Source of the DNA: Actinoplanes sp. NBC_00393
GTDB taxonomy: Bacteria; Actinomycetota; Actinomycetes; Mycobacteriales; Micromonosporaceae
Direction: 5' to 3'
NCBI RefSeq assembly: GCF_036053395.1
Contig: NZ_CP107942.1
Coordinates: 3,872,501-3,936,500 of the forward strand
DNA: 64,000 nt
The notes beneath the pieces are model-generated. The model saw nothing but the letters and a program-made list of their open reading frames with translations. It was not told the DNA's origin and did no database searches. Numbering within the stretch: position 1 is the stretch's first letter; each line of letters begins with the position of its first letter. The translations under genes and the position numbers were made by a program. Below, piece after piece: positions 1 through 8,076 of this stretch.

Positions 1-1
1 G

Positions 2-373
2 GACTTCGTCTCCGACTCCAACACCGCGGACGACTTCGAACCGATGGCGTTGCTGCAGATGGAATACCGGCTCGACACCGACCTGCACGGCGACGTCGCG
101 GCAGGCACGACCCAGAAGATCCGCGTGAAGCCGATCCCGCAGGCCGGCGGCGGCCCGGGCACCGGCAAGGTCACCACGGTGACGCTGGCGGTGTCCTCCG
201 ACGACGGCGCCACCTGGCAGCAGGTGACGCTGCGCCGGGACGACGGCTGGTGGGCCGGCACGCTGCGGCTGCCGAGGCAGCCGGGTGGCTTCCTCTCGGT
301 GCGCGCCTCCGGCGCCACCGACGCCGGCTTCGGCATCGAACAGGAGATCATCCGGGCGTACGGGCTCAAGTGA
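2..373 (+). CDS. C-terminal part of a secreted S8 (subtilisin-like) peptidase, 5' truncated by window edge
   Basis: The reading frame is open from the window edge to a TGA at 371-373, so only the last 123 codons are visible. The catalytic domain is not in the window. The visible part looks like the Ig-like C-terminal region found after the protease domain of many actinobacterial subtilases: a 'SSDDGATW' strand, a 'GGFLSVRASGATDAG' stretch and the terminal 'IIRAYGL' are typical. The role would be extracellular proteolysis, inferred from the tail alone. An internal ATG at 44 is probably not the start, because the frame continues upstream with similar composition. A strong hairpin follows the stop. 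Confidence 0.6.
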   Translation, partial: DFVSDSNTADDFEPMALLQMEYRLDTDLHGDVAAGTTQKIRVKPIPQAGGGPGTGKVTTVTLAVSSDDGATWQQVTLRRDDGWWAGTLRLPRQPGGFLSVRASGATDAGFGIEQEIIRAYGLK

Positions 374-384
374 TCCCCTTTGCG

Positions 385-414
385 GGGCCCCGGGACGGTG
401 ACGTCCCGGGGCCC
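385..414 (+). terminator. GC-rich hairpin after the peptidase gene
   Basis: A perfect 12-bp inverted repeat (GGGCCCCGGGAC, 6-nt loop, GTCCCGGGGCCC) begins 11 nt after the stop codon. There is no T-tract, which is common for actinobacterial terminators. It separates the peptidase from the next plus-strand gene. Confidence 0.75.
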
Positions 415-474
415 GTGCCCGCGCCGATTCGCATATCCTCTCCGCAGCCACGGGCGGAGAGGAGACGGCCACCG

Positions 475-1460
475 ATGCTGGGTGCGCTGGGCCTGAGCCC
501 CGAACACGAAGCGGTCTACAGTGTGCTCGCCGGTCGTGCCCAGGCCGACCTGGCCGAGCTGAGCGAGCTCCTGCACCTGCCCGCCGCCGGGATCGCGGCC
601 GCGCTGGACCACCTGGTCGCCTGCGGCCTGGTGAAATCCGCCCCGGACGGCGCCTTCGCGGCCGCCCCGCCCGCGGTCGCGCTCGGCGCCATGATCAGTG
701 AGCGGCGGGCGGAGCTGCGCAGCGCCGAACTGGCCCTGGTCACCCTCGCCGAGGAGCATCGCCAGGCGATGGCGGGCCGCAGCATCAGCGAACTCATCGA
801 AGTGGTCACCGGTGTCGAGGCGATCCGGCACCGGTTCGCCCAGGTGCAGCACGCCGCCCGTACGCAGGTCCGCAGCTTCGTCACCACGCCCTTCATCGCG
901 GTGCCGCCGGGCGCCAACCCGGCGGAGTGCAGATGGTGGCGCAGGGCGTGCGGTACCGGGTCGTCATCGACCAGCCGGCGCTGACCGAACCCGGTGTCAT
1001 CGCCGAAACCAGCGAATCCCTGCGCCAGGGCGTCGAGGTACGGGTGGTCGCGTCGCTGCCGATCAAGCTGATCCTGGCCGACAGCGAACTCGCCCTGGTG
1101 CCGCTGACGGGCACACCCGCAGACGAACCGTGTGCGGTCCTGCTGCACCGCGCCGGGCTGCTCACCGCGATGGACGCGCTGTTCGAGGTCGTCTGGCGCC
1201 ACGCCCATCCGCTCGACGAGCTGGCGCTCGGCAACCCGGCCGCGGAGGACTTCGCGGGCACGGACGCGGACGCCCCCACCGCGCTGGACCGCAAGATCCT
1301 GGCGCTGATGCTGGCCGGACTCACCGACCAGGCGATCACCGCCCAGCTCAACCTCTCGCTCCGTACGCTGCAACGCCGCCTGCGGCACCTGATGGATCTG
1401 GCCGGCGTCCAGAGCCGGATGCAGCTCGGCTGGTACGCGGCCCGCCACGACTGGGCGTGA
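475..1460 (+). pseudogene. Frameshifted TrmB/LuxR-type helix-turn-helix regulator
   Basis: The ATG at 475 follows a good ribosome site (GGAGAGGAGA). The N-terminal frame encodes a TrmB-like winged helix (about residues 1-70, 'LSPEHEAVYSVL') and a linker, then runs out of frame near 925. The rest continues in another frame from about 927: a ligand-like region ('QGVRYRVVIDQPAL'), then a LuxR-type HTH near the end ('LTDQAITAQLNLSLRTLQRRLRHLMDL'-like helices, split here by position 1310-1400). Insertion of one G at 926-928 (GAG-GTG instead of GAGTG) would restore a single protein of about 328 residues. Such proteins are DNA-binding regulators of unknown ligand. Whether this is decay or a base-call error cannot be told from one sequence. 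Confidence 0.75.
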
Positions 1461-1479
1461 CGCACCACCCGGCGCCGAT

Positions 1480-2286
1480 CTATTTGCGGGCCACCGCGCC
1501 GTACACGGAGACCTGTGCGTCCGACGGCGCGGGGTCGGTGGGCTCGCCCAGGTCGGGGCGCCAGGCGGGCACGACCTGCAGGCCCGGCTCGACCAGGTCC
1601 AGGCCGGTGAAGAACCGCCCGATCTCCGCCTTCGGGCGCACCTGCATGGTGACGCCCTGCCGACGGTACACCTCGGCGATCTGCTCCCACGCCTCCGGCC
1701 GGAAGTCGCCGGTCAGGTGCGACAACGCCAGATAGCTGCCGGACGGCAACGCGGCCAGGAGCCGCTCGACGATCGCCCACGGATCGTGGTCGTCGCCGAC
1801 GAAATGCAGGATCGCGATCAGCAGCAGACCGACCGGGCGGTTCAGGTCGAGGGTGTCGCGCAGCACCGACGAGCCGAGGATCGAGTCGACGTCGCGCAGG
1901 TCCGCGTCGATGTAGTCGGTGCGGCCGTCGGGGTGGCTGGTCAGCAGCGCGCGGGCGTGGGTCAGCACGATCGGGTCGTTGTCCACGTAGACGACCCGGG
2001 CGCGCGGGTTGATCCCCTGGGCGACGTGGTGCACGTTCGGCGCGCTCGGGATGCCCGTACCGATGTCCAGGAATTGATCTATGCCCTGTTCGGTCAGGAA
2101 CCGGACCGCCCGGCGCAGGAACAGCCGGTTCTCCCGGGGCGGGATCCGGCTGTCCGGGTTAGCCTGCAGGCCCCGGTGGGCGGCCTCGCGGTCGGCCGCG
2201 AAGTTGTCCTTGCCGCCGAGCAGGTAGTCGTAGACCCGGGCCGGGTGCGGGCGGTCGGTGTGCAGGTCCACCTGGTTCTCGGCCAT
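1480..2286 (-). CDS. SAM-dependent methyltransferase, Methyltransf_19 (DUF574) family
   Basis: This 268-residue protein has the family signature near the start ('HPARVYDYLLGGKDNF'), a Rossmann SAM-binding motif at about residue 75 ('FLDIGTGIPS'), and an acidic residue after strand 2 ('VVYVDNDPIV'). This family is much expanded in actinomycetes. Substrates are largely unknown and catalysis is often unproven. It appears to be a stand-alone minus-strand gene between a convergent pseudogene and the lectin gene downstream of 2369. The ATG at 2286 has a GAAGGGAA upstream. The family call is firm; no specific substrate is suggested. Confidence 0.9.
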   Translation of the reverse strand: MAENQVDLHTDRPHPARVYDYLLGGKDNFAADREAAHRGLQANPDSRIPPRENRLFLRRAVRFLTEQGIDQFLDIGTGIPSAPNVHHVAQGINPRARVVYVDNDPIVLTHARALLTSHPDGRTDYIDADLRDVDSILGSSVLRDTLDLNRPVGLLLIAILHFVGDDHDPWAIVERLLAALPSGSYLALSHLTGDFRPEAWEQIAEVYRRQGVTMQVRPKAEIGRFFTGLDLVEPGLQVVPAWRPDLGEPTDPAPSDAQVSVYGAVARK

Positions 2287-2368
2287 CTCTCGACATTCCC
2301 TTCGCCGGCTCCCCCGAGGCCGCCGATCATCGCACGAACCTCGGGGGACCGTCCATATTGGTCAAACG

Positions 2369-4048
2369 CTAGGCCGGCAGCGCCCACTTCTGGTTGGCGC
2401 CGGTGTGGCAGTCCCAGATGTGGATCTGCTGGCCGTCGGCGGAGCTGTTCTGGCTGACGTCCAGGCAGCGCCCGGACTGCGGGTTCCGGATCGTGCCGTC
2501 GGCCTGCGGCGTCCAGTTCTGCGCGCCGGAGCCGTTGCACGTCCACAGCTGCGCCTTGGTGCCGTTGGCGGTGCCGCCGCCGGCCACGTCGAGGCACTTG
2601 CCCAGCGCGCGGAAGGTCTGCCCGGAGCGGGTCCAGTTCTGCGCGGCGGTGCCGTTGCACGTCCACAACTGGATCTTCGTGCCGTCGGCGGTGGCCGCTC
2701 CGGAGACGTCCAGGCACTTACCGGCCAGGCCCCTGACCGGGCCGGAGGTCACCGGAGGCGGACCGCCCAGCTCCTTGATCCGGATGTTGCGGAACGAGGC
2801 CTCGTCGCCCGTACCGTGATTCTGGATGCCGATATGGCCGGCCAGCGACCGCACCGGGTCGGCATTGACGAAATCATTGATCTGTACGCCGTTCAGGTAC
2901 ACCCGCAGCCGTTCGCCCTCGACCAGCAACTCGTAGGTGTTCCAGGCGCCCGGCGGGTTCAGCGCGGCGTCGCGGGCCGCGAGGTCCGCGGACTTGAACG
3001 TGTAGACCGCGCCGGTGGTGCGGTCGGCGGCGTCGGTGGCGTCGATCTGCACCTCGTAGCCGTTGTTCACCGCCGACCACGGGTCGTTCGACGGCGGGAA
3101 GCCGATGAACACCCCGGTGTTGTCGTCACCGGCGAGCCGCCAGTCCAGCTTGAGCGAGTAGCTGGTGAACTGCTTCGCGCTGTACCAGAACAGGCCCATT
3201 CCGCCGGTCGAGGTGAGCGTGGCGTCGGTGTTGGTGAACGCGCCCGGCCCGGCCTGCGACCAGCCGGTGGTCGAGCCGTTGTAGAGCGGTGTGTAGCCGA
3301 CCTCGGGCCGGCAGTCCGCCTTGGCCTGGCCGGCCGCGTACCGGATGCCGCCGAGCAGGTGGGCGCGGAAGGCGGCATCGGTGTACGCGGCCGCGGTGTG
3401 CCCGCCGCCGGTGTAGAACGAGCGGCCACCCTGGAACGGTTTGCACCAGGCGTGCGGGTGGTCGGCGCCCATCGTGCCGCCGGAGTACGACGACTCGTCC
3501 AGCGTCGCCAGGATGTGCGCGCTGGAGCGGGCGTTGGTGCGGTAGTCGTACCACTCGTCGGTGCGGTTCCAGGTCTGCGGCAGGTGCGCGGTGGCCGCGT
3601 GCGCCCGGTCCTCGACCTTCACGTTCGCAGGTTGGATCGCCGGGTGCGAGGCGAAATAGGCGCCGACCAGCTCGCCGTAGAACGGCCAGTCGTACTCGGT
3701 GTCGGCGGCCGCGTGCACCCCGACGAACCCGCGGCCGGAGCGGAACCAGGTCTCGAACGCGCTCTGCTGCGCGGCGTTGAGCACGTCACCGGTGGTGTTC
3801 AGGAAGACCACGGACTCGTACGGGGCCAGGCCGCCCGCGGTGAACACGGCCGGGTCCTCGGTGGCGGTCACGGTGAAACCGTTTGCGGCGCCCAGCTCCC
3901 GGACCGCCTGGGTGCCGGCGGCGATCGAGTCGTGCCGGAACCCGGCGGTGCGGGAGAAGACCAGGACGTCATGCGGTGTGTCGGCCATCGGCGCGGCGGG
4001 CACGCCGAGCGTCGCCGCGACCACGGTGAGAATCAGCAGGGCTTTCAT
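2369..4048 (-). CDS. Secreted ThuA domain / 3-keto-disaccharide hydrolase (DUF1080) / ricin-B lectin protein
   Basis: A 559-residue exoprotein starting at the ATG at 4048 (MKALLILTVVAATLG), which begins with a signal peptide. Domain order: a ThuA-like glutamine-amidotransferase fold at about 25-235 ('DVLVFSRTAGFRHDSI', 'GFVGVHAAADTEYDWPFYG'); a PF06439 (DUF1080) jelly-roll at about 250-425 ('GDDNTGVFIGFP', 'NGYEVQID'); and a ricin-B/CBM13 trefoil at about 432-559 with three CLDV-QxW repeats. ThuA is linked to 3-keto-trehalose metabolism in Agrobacterium-type systems. PF06439 members hydrolyse 3-keto-disaccharides. The start overlaps the upstream stop by one base (TGATG), so it is translationally coupled to the sugar dehydrogenase. 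The likely role is extracellular 3-keto-glycoside cleavage on polysaccharide, by inference. Confidence 0.85.
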   Translation of the reverse strand: MKALLILTVVAATLGVPAAPMADTPHDVLVFSRTAGFRHDSIAAGTQAVRELGAANGFTVTATEDPAVFTAGGLAPYESVVFLNTTGDVLNAAQQSAFETWFRSGRGFVGVHAAADTEYDWPFYGELVGAYFASHPAIQPANVKVEDRAHAATAHLPQTWNRTDEWYDYRTNARSSAHILATLDESSYSGGTMGADHPHAWCKPFQGGRSFYTGGGHTAAAYTDAAFRAHLLGGIRYAAGQAKADCRPEVGYTPLYNGSTTGWSQAGPGAFTNTDATLTSTGGMGLFWYSAKQFTSYSLKLDWRLAGDDNTGVFIGFPPSNDPWSAVNNGYEVQIDATDAADRTTGAVYTFKSADLAARDAALNPPGAWNTYELLVEGERLRVYLNGVQINDFVNADPVRSLAGHIGIQNHGTGDEASFRNIRIKELGGPPPVTSGPVRGLAGKCLDVSGAATADGTKIQLWTCNGTAAQNWTRSGQTFRALGKCLDVAGGGTANGTKAQLWTCNGSGAQNWTPQADGTIRNPQSGRCLDVSQNSSADGQQIHIWDCHTGANQKWALPA

Positions 4049-6846
4049 CAGGGGAGCACCCACTTCTGGTTGGCTGCCGCGGTGCAGTCCCAGATGTGGA
4101 TCTGCTGACCGTCCGCGGAGCTGTTCTGGCTGACGTCCAGGCACCGCCCGGACGCCGGGTTGCGGATCGTGCCGTCCGACTGCGGCGCCCAGTTCTGCGC
4201 GCCGGTGCCGTTGCACGTCCATAGCTGGGCCTTCGTTCCGTTGGCGGTGGCCCCGCCGGCCACGTCCAGACACTTGCCCAGAGCGCGGAAGGTCTGACCC
4301 TGCCGGCTCCAGTGCTGCGCGGCGGTGCCGTTGCAGGTGTAGAGCTGGATCTTCGTACCGTCGGCGGTGGCCGCACCGGCGACGTCCAGGCACTTGCCGG
4401 CCAGGCCCTTGACCGGGCCGGCGGTCGCGCCGTTGAGGGTGAAGGCGTCCAGGTCGTACAGCGCCCCGGCGGCGCCGGCGAAGGTCAGGTACAGGGTGGT
4501 GGTGCCGGCCGGCGCGCCGGTCACCGTGCCGCTGACCGTGGTGAACGTGTCCCAGCTGCCGGTCACCGGGATGGTGGCCGAGCCGAGCACGGTCCCGGTC
4601 GGCGACCCGGCGCGGATCTGCAGGGTTCCGCCGACCCCGGCGGACGAGGCCCGCGCGGTGAACGACGTGACGTTGCCCAGCTGGTACGGGTGGAACGCGA
4701 TCCAGTCCCCGTTGTGGATGTCCCCGACAGTCCGGCCACCCTCGGCCGCCGTCTTCGTGAACGTGTTGATCCCGGACGAGGTCTTGAAGTGCTCGGCCTG
4801 CCGGTGCCGGGGCTGCAGGATGTGCTGCTTGTGGGTGGTAAGCCCGGCCGCGTCGGTGTACTCGGCGTCGAAGACCGCGAAGATGTTGGCCGCCTCGTCG
4901 TGCTCGCCGTCGACCGGGACGGTGATGACGCCGGTGCAGCCGTTCACCGAGGTGATCTGGTGGCCGTGGCTGTCGTGGCCGAGCACGTAGGTCATCTTGG
5001 CCCGGGCGCAGTTGATCGTGCCGTCCTCCGGGTCGCTCGGGGTGAACGAGAACGGGACGGTGTCGCCGTAGGAGAACAACTGGCCGTCGCCGGGCGTCGC
5101 GATGCTGATCGACGGGGCGGTGTTGCCGACGCCGATCTGCACGCTGGCCGTGCCGGTCGCGCCCTGCGGGTCGGTGACGGTGAGCGTCACGTTGTAGGTG
5201 CCGTTCGACGCGTACGTCTTGGTGGGGTTGGTGGCAGTTGACGTGGTGCCGTCACCGAAGTTCCAGGAGTAGGTCAATGCCCCGCCCTCGGGATCGGAGG
5301 ATCCCGCCGAGGAGAACGTGACGGTCAGCGGAGCCTGGCCGGTCGTCGGCGAGCCGGCGGCGACCGCGGTCGGCGCCCGGTTGCCGCCGCCCACGTAGTC
5401 GTAGCGGTAGAGCGCGGAGTTCTCGTCGCCGTTGAAGTAGCCGGTGCCGTAGTCCAGGACGTACAGCGAGCCGTCCGGGCCGAACGCCATGTCCATCACC
5501 TGCTTGCCGCCCCAGGCGAAGTCGGAGATCGCCCCGACCGAGCCGTCGGCGCCGACGTGGATCGGCTTGACCCAGCCGCGGCCGAGTTCCCCGGCGAAGA
5601 AGTGCCCGTCCAGCGACTGCGGGAACTTCGTGGTCGACGGATTGGCAGCGTTGTACCGGTAGACCGGGCCGGCCATCGGCGACTCCGAGCCGCCGCCGAA
5701 CTCGGGCGGGCTGCCGGCGTCCCCGGCGTACCGGATCCAGGCCGGCCGGGCCGGCGGCAGCGTCGCCTGCCCGGTGTTGCGGAACGAGTTGTTGGTCGCC
5801 CCGCCGGAGCAGTTGTACTTCGGGCCGGTGGCGCCGGTGCTGAAGTTCCACTCGTTGTAGGTCTCGGTGGTGGTGTTCGTGCCGGTGCAGTACGGCCAGC
5901 CGTAGTTGCCCGGGCTGGTGATCCGGTTGAACTCGACCTGCCCGCTGGGACCGCGGCCGGCATCGGTCGAGCCGGCGTCCGGGCCGTAGTCGCCGAGGTA
6001 GACGACACCGGTGGCCTTGTCGACACTCATCCGGAACGGGTTGCGGAAACCCATCGCGTAGATCTCCGGGCGGGTGTTCGCGGTGCCCGGCGCGAACAGG
6101 TTGCCGCTCGGGATCGCGTAGCTGCCGTTCGCGTTCACCTTGATCCGCAGCAGTTTGCCGCGCAGGTCGTTGGTGTTGGCGGAGGTGCGCTGCGCGTCGT
6201 AGGCGGGGTTGCGGTTGGCCCGCTCGTCCAGCGGCGAATAGCCGGCCGAGTCGAACGGATTGCTGTCGTCGCCGGTGGACAGGTACAGGTTGCCGGCCGC
6301 GTCGAAGTCGATGTCGCCGCCGACGTGGCAGCAGATGCCGCGGGTGGCCGGCACGTCGAGCACGGTGACCGCGCTGGCGGTGTTCAGCGTGTAGTCGGCG
6401 TTGAGGGTGTAGCGGGCCAGTCGGTTGACGCCGTTCCAGGCGGAGAAGTCGGTCCCGGTGGCGGGGGCGTCGCCGGCGGGGGTGGACAGCGGCGGCGCGT
6501 AGTACAGGTAGATCTGCCGGTTGGTGGCGAAGCCCGGGTCGACGCCGACGCCCTGCAGGCCCTCTTCGTCGTGGGTGTAGACGGGCAGCGTACCGATCAC
6601 GGTGGTGGCGCCGGCGGCGTCGGTGCGCCGCAGCGTGCCGTTGCGGGCGGTGTGCAGCACCGAGCGGTCCGGCAGGACCGCGATGGCCATCGGCTCGCCC
6701 ACTTCGGCGACCCCCTTGGCCAGGGTGACCTGCTGGAAGTCGGCCGGATCAACGGGGTGGGCGAGGGCCGGCCGGGGCGCGGCCAGGATCAGCGAAGGAA
6801 CGAGAAGCAAGGATCCGAGTACGGCGAAGCCGCGTTTCAGGGGCAT
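4048..6846 (-). CDS. Secreted PQQ-dependent sugar dehydrogenase with PKD, CBM6-like and ricin-B domains
   Basis: A 932-residue protein. An N-terminal signal peptide (ends near 'RPALAHP') is followed by a GSDH-type six-bladed propeller at about 35-485 ('NGTLRR', 'HDEEGLQGVGVDPGF', 'CCHVGGDIDFD', 'RNPFRMSVD', 'YGWPYC'). Next come a PKD domain at about 495-575 ('SWNFGDGTTSTATNPTKTY'), a CBM6-like sandwich at about 680-805 and a ricin-B trefoil at about 812-932. Soluble PQQ glucose-dehydrogenase relatives oxidise sugars outside the cell. PQQ must be supplied, and no PQQ synthesis genes are in the window. The lectin end closely resembles that of the downstream protein, so the pair probably binds the same glycan. 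It is the first gene of a two-gene operon. Confidence 0.88.
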   Translation of the reverse strand: MPLKRGFAVLGSLLLVPSLILAAPRPALAHPVDPADFQQVTLAKGVAEVGEPMAIAVLPDRSVLHTARNGTLRRTDAAGATTVIGTLPVYTHDEEGLQGVGVDPGFATNRQIYLYYAPPLSTPAGDAPATGTDFSAWNGVNRLARYTLNADYTLNTASAVTVLDVPATRGICCHVGGDIDFDAAGNLYLSTGDDSNPFDSAGYSPLDERANRNPAYDAQRTSANTNDLRGKLLRIKVNANGSYAIPSGNLFAPGTANTRPEIYAMGFRNPFRMSVDKATGVVYLGDYGPDAGSTDAGRGPSGQVEFNRITSPGNYGWPYCTGTNTTTETYNEWNFSTGATGPKYNCSGGATNNSFRNTGQATLPPARPAWIRYAGDAGSPPEFGGGSESPMAGPVYRYNAANPSTTKFPQSLDGHFFAGELGRGWVKPIHVGADGSVGAISDFAWGGKQVMDMAFGPDGSLYVLDYGTGYFNGDENSALYRYDYVGGGNRAPTAVAAGSPTTGQAPLTVTFSSAGSSDPEGGALTYSWNFGDGTTSTATNPTKTYASNGTYNVTLTVTDPQGATGTASVQIGVGNTAPSISIATPGDGQLFSYGDTVPFSFTPSDPEDGTINCARAKMTYVLGHDSHGHQITSVNGCTGVITVPVDGEHDEAANIFAVFDAEYTDAAGLTTHKQHILQPRHRQAEHFKTSSGINTFTKTAAEGGRTVGDIHNGDWIAFHPYQLGNVTSFTARASSAGVGGTLQIRAGSPTGTVLGSATIPVTGSWDTFTTVSGTVTGAPAGTTTLYLTFAGAAGALYDLDAFTLNGATAGPVKGLAGKCLDVAGAATADGTKIQLYTCNGTAAQHWSRQGQTFRALGKCLDVAGGATANGTKAQLWTCNGTGAQNWAPQSDGTIRNPASGRCLDVSQNSSADGQQIHIWDCTAAANQKWVLP

Positions 6847-7072
6847 GGCAGGTCCACATTTCTCCGGTGGATGCCAGGGTCGGGGACCTGCGCCGACTCT
6901 CCGAACCTGACGGGGGAGGCGGGACCGAGGGAGGGCTCCGCCGAATGCCCCAGACGTTAATGACTTTCGATGCCCTCGTCCATACTTTCATCGACATCAA
7001 CGAAAGTTCCGGAACCGCCGATGCCCGGGCTCGTTACCGAACGGGGAGAACCGACAGAAGGAGCCGCCCGGC

Positions 7073-7624
7073 GTGAGCACCACCGACAAGTACTCCGGCT
7101 TTCTCGAGCACATCCAGGCCTACCTGGGCCCGGTACGCGAGACCGAGCCCCCGACCGACGGCTACGCGCTGTTGTTCTGCCGGACGCCGGACGACGACCT
7201 GGCCTCGGTCGTCACCAACGGCCTGCGCTTCCAGCCGATCACCGCGGTCCTGCCGCAGGAGTTGGTCTGCACGGTGCACGCCGCGCAGCGTAAGGCGGCC
7301 CATTTGATCACCGCTCTGACCGCGGAGCTGGTGATGAAGTCTCGCCGCGGGCTGGTGCTGGAGCAGGTGATCCCGTCCCCGCACCCGCTCATCCCGCACA
7401 GCGACATCGGCGGCGTCATCGCGGCCATCCACCCGTACGCCGACGACGACTTCGACACGCTGCACTCCCCCGGCGACGCCGCCGAGTTGCAGCTGATCAC
7501 CCTGCTGCCGGCCACGACCGGCGAGTTGCTCTTCGCCGAACAGCACGGCACCGAGGCCCTGTTCCAGCGGTGGGAGGCGAAGGAGACCGACCTGCTGGAC
7601 GTCTTCCGCCGCTCCGCCGCATGA
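7073..7624 (+). CDS. Suppressor-of-fused (SUFU) domain protein
   Basis: The GTG at 7073 follows AGAAGGAG. The 183-residue cytosolic protein shows SUFU-fold features: a central 'LPQELVCTV' strand and a terminal 'LQLITLLPATTGELLFAE' then 'ALFQRWEA...DVFRRS' region. Bacterial SUFU proteins occur as immunity proteins to polymorphic toxins or as stand-alone proteins of unknown role. No toxin gene is adjacent here, so no immunity role can be assigned. The assignment rests on the pattern of conserved segments, not on a search. Confidence 0.65.
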   Translation: MSTTDKYSGFLEHIQAYLGPVRETEPPTDGYALLFCRTPDDDLASVVTNGLRFQPITAVLPQELVCTVHAAQRKAAHLITALTAELVMKSRRGLVLEQVIPSPHPLIPHSDIGGVIAAIHPYADDDFDTLHSPGDAAELQLITLLPATTGELLFAEQHGTEALFQRWEAKETDLLDVFRRSAA

Positions 7625-7627
7625 GCC

Positions 7628-7932
7628 TCAGCGCGGCGACATGGCCGTCAGCCGGGACATCAGCTTGCGCAGCTCGCGCTTGCTGCCGTCACGGCACTGC
7701 TTGACCACGGCGACCGGGACGCCGGCGGGCAGGTCCATCCAGTGCGCCTGGGTGAGCCGGCAGGCACCGGGCCCGAGCGGCTCGATGGTCAGGCCTCGTC
7801 GAGCGCGACGGTGGAGGCCGGCTCCCACATGAACGCCCACATCGCGGCGGCATCCTGCCGAAGCTCGACGGATGCCGCCTCTTTGACCTGAACGGGTTTC
7901 GTGGTCGTCCGCACGACCTTGAACGCGGGCAT
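7628..7932 (-). pseudogene. Internally deleted SRPBCC (START-like) family gene
   Basis: From the ATG at 7932 the frame reads a normal SRPBCC N-terminus ('FKVVRTTTKPVQVKEAASVELRQ', 'WAFMWEPASTVALDEA') but stops at 7789-7791. The adjacent frame continues at once with a typical family C-terminus ('LTIEPLGPGACRLTQAHW', 'LMSRLTAMSPR') to the stop at 7628. The middle of the domain, normally about 50 residues, is missing. The join is therefore a deletion with loss of frame. It lies 3' to 3' with the SUFU gene, only 3 nt apart. Intact members bind hydrophobic ligands; this copy should be non-functional. Confidence 0.7.
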
Positions 7933-8076
7933 CCGGGCATGATCTCAAATGGATGGCGGATCGGGATGCCCCACACCGACGCCGTGTCCCCTAGCGAAAC
8001 ATCGTTTCCCGAAGGTAGGGTCGCGGCACGGTCGTTGCCCGGGCGGCCCGGCAGCCTCGCGGAGGAGCGACCGACC

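Noticed and set aside
2258..4108. A 616-codon plus-strand frame opposite the ThuA/lectin gene
   Set aside because: The opposite strand encodes recognisable ThuA, DUF1080 and ricin-B domains. The plus frame has no motif.
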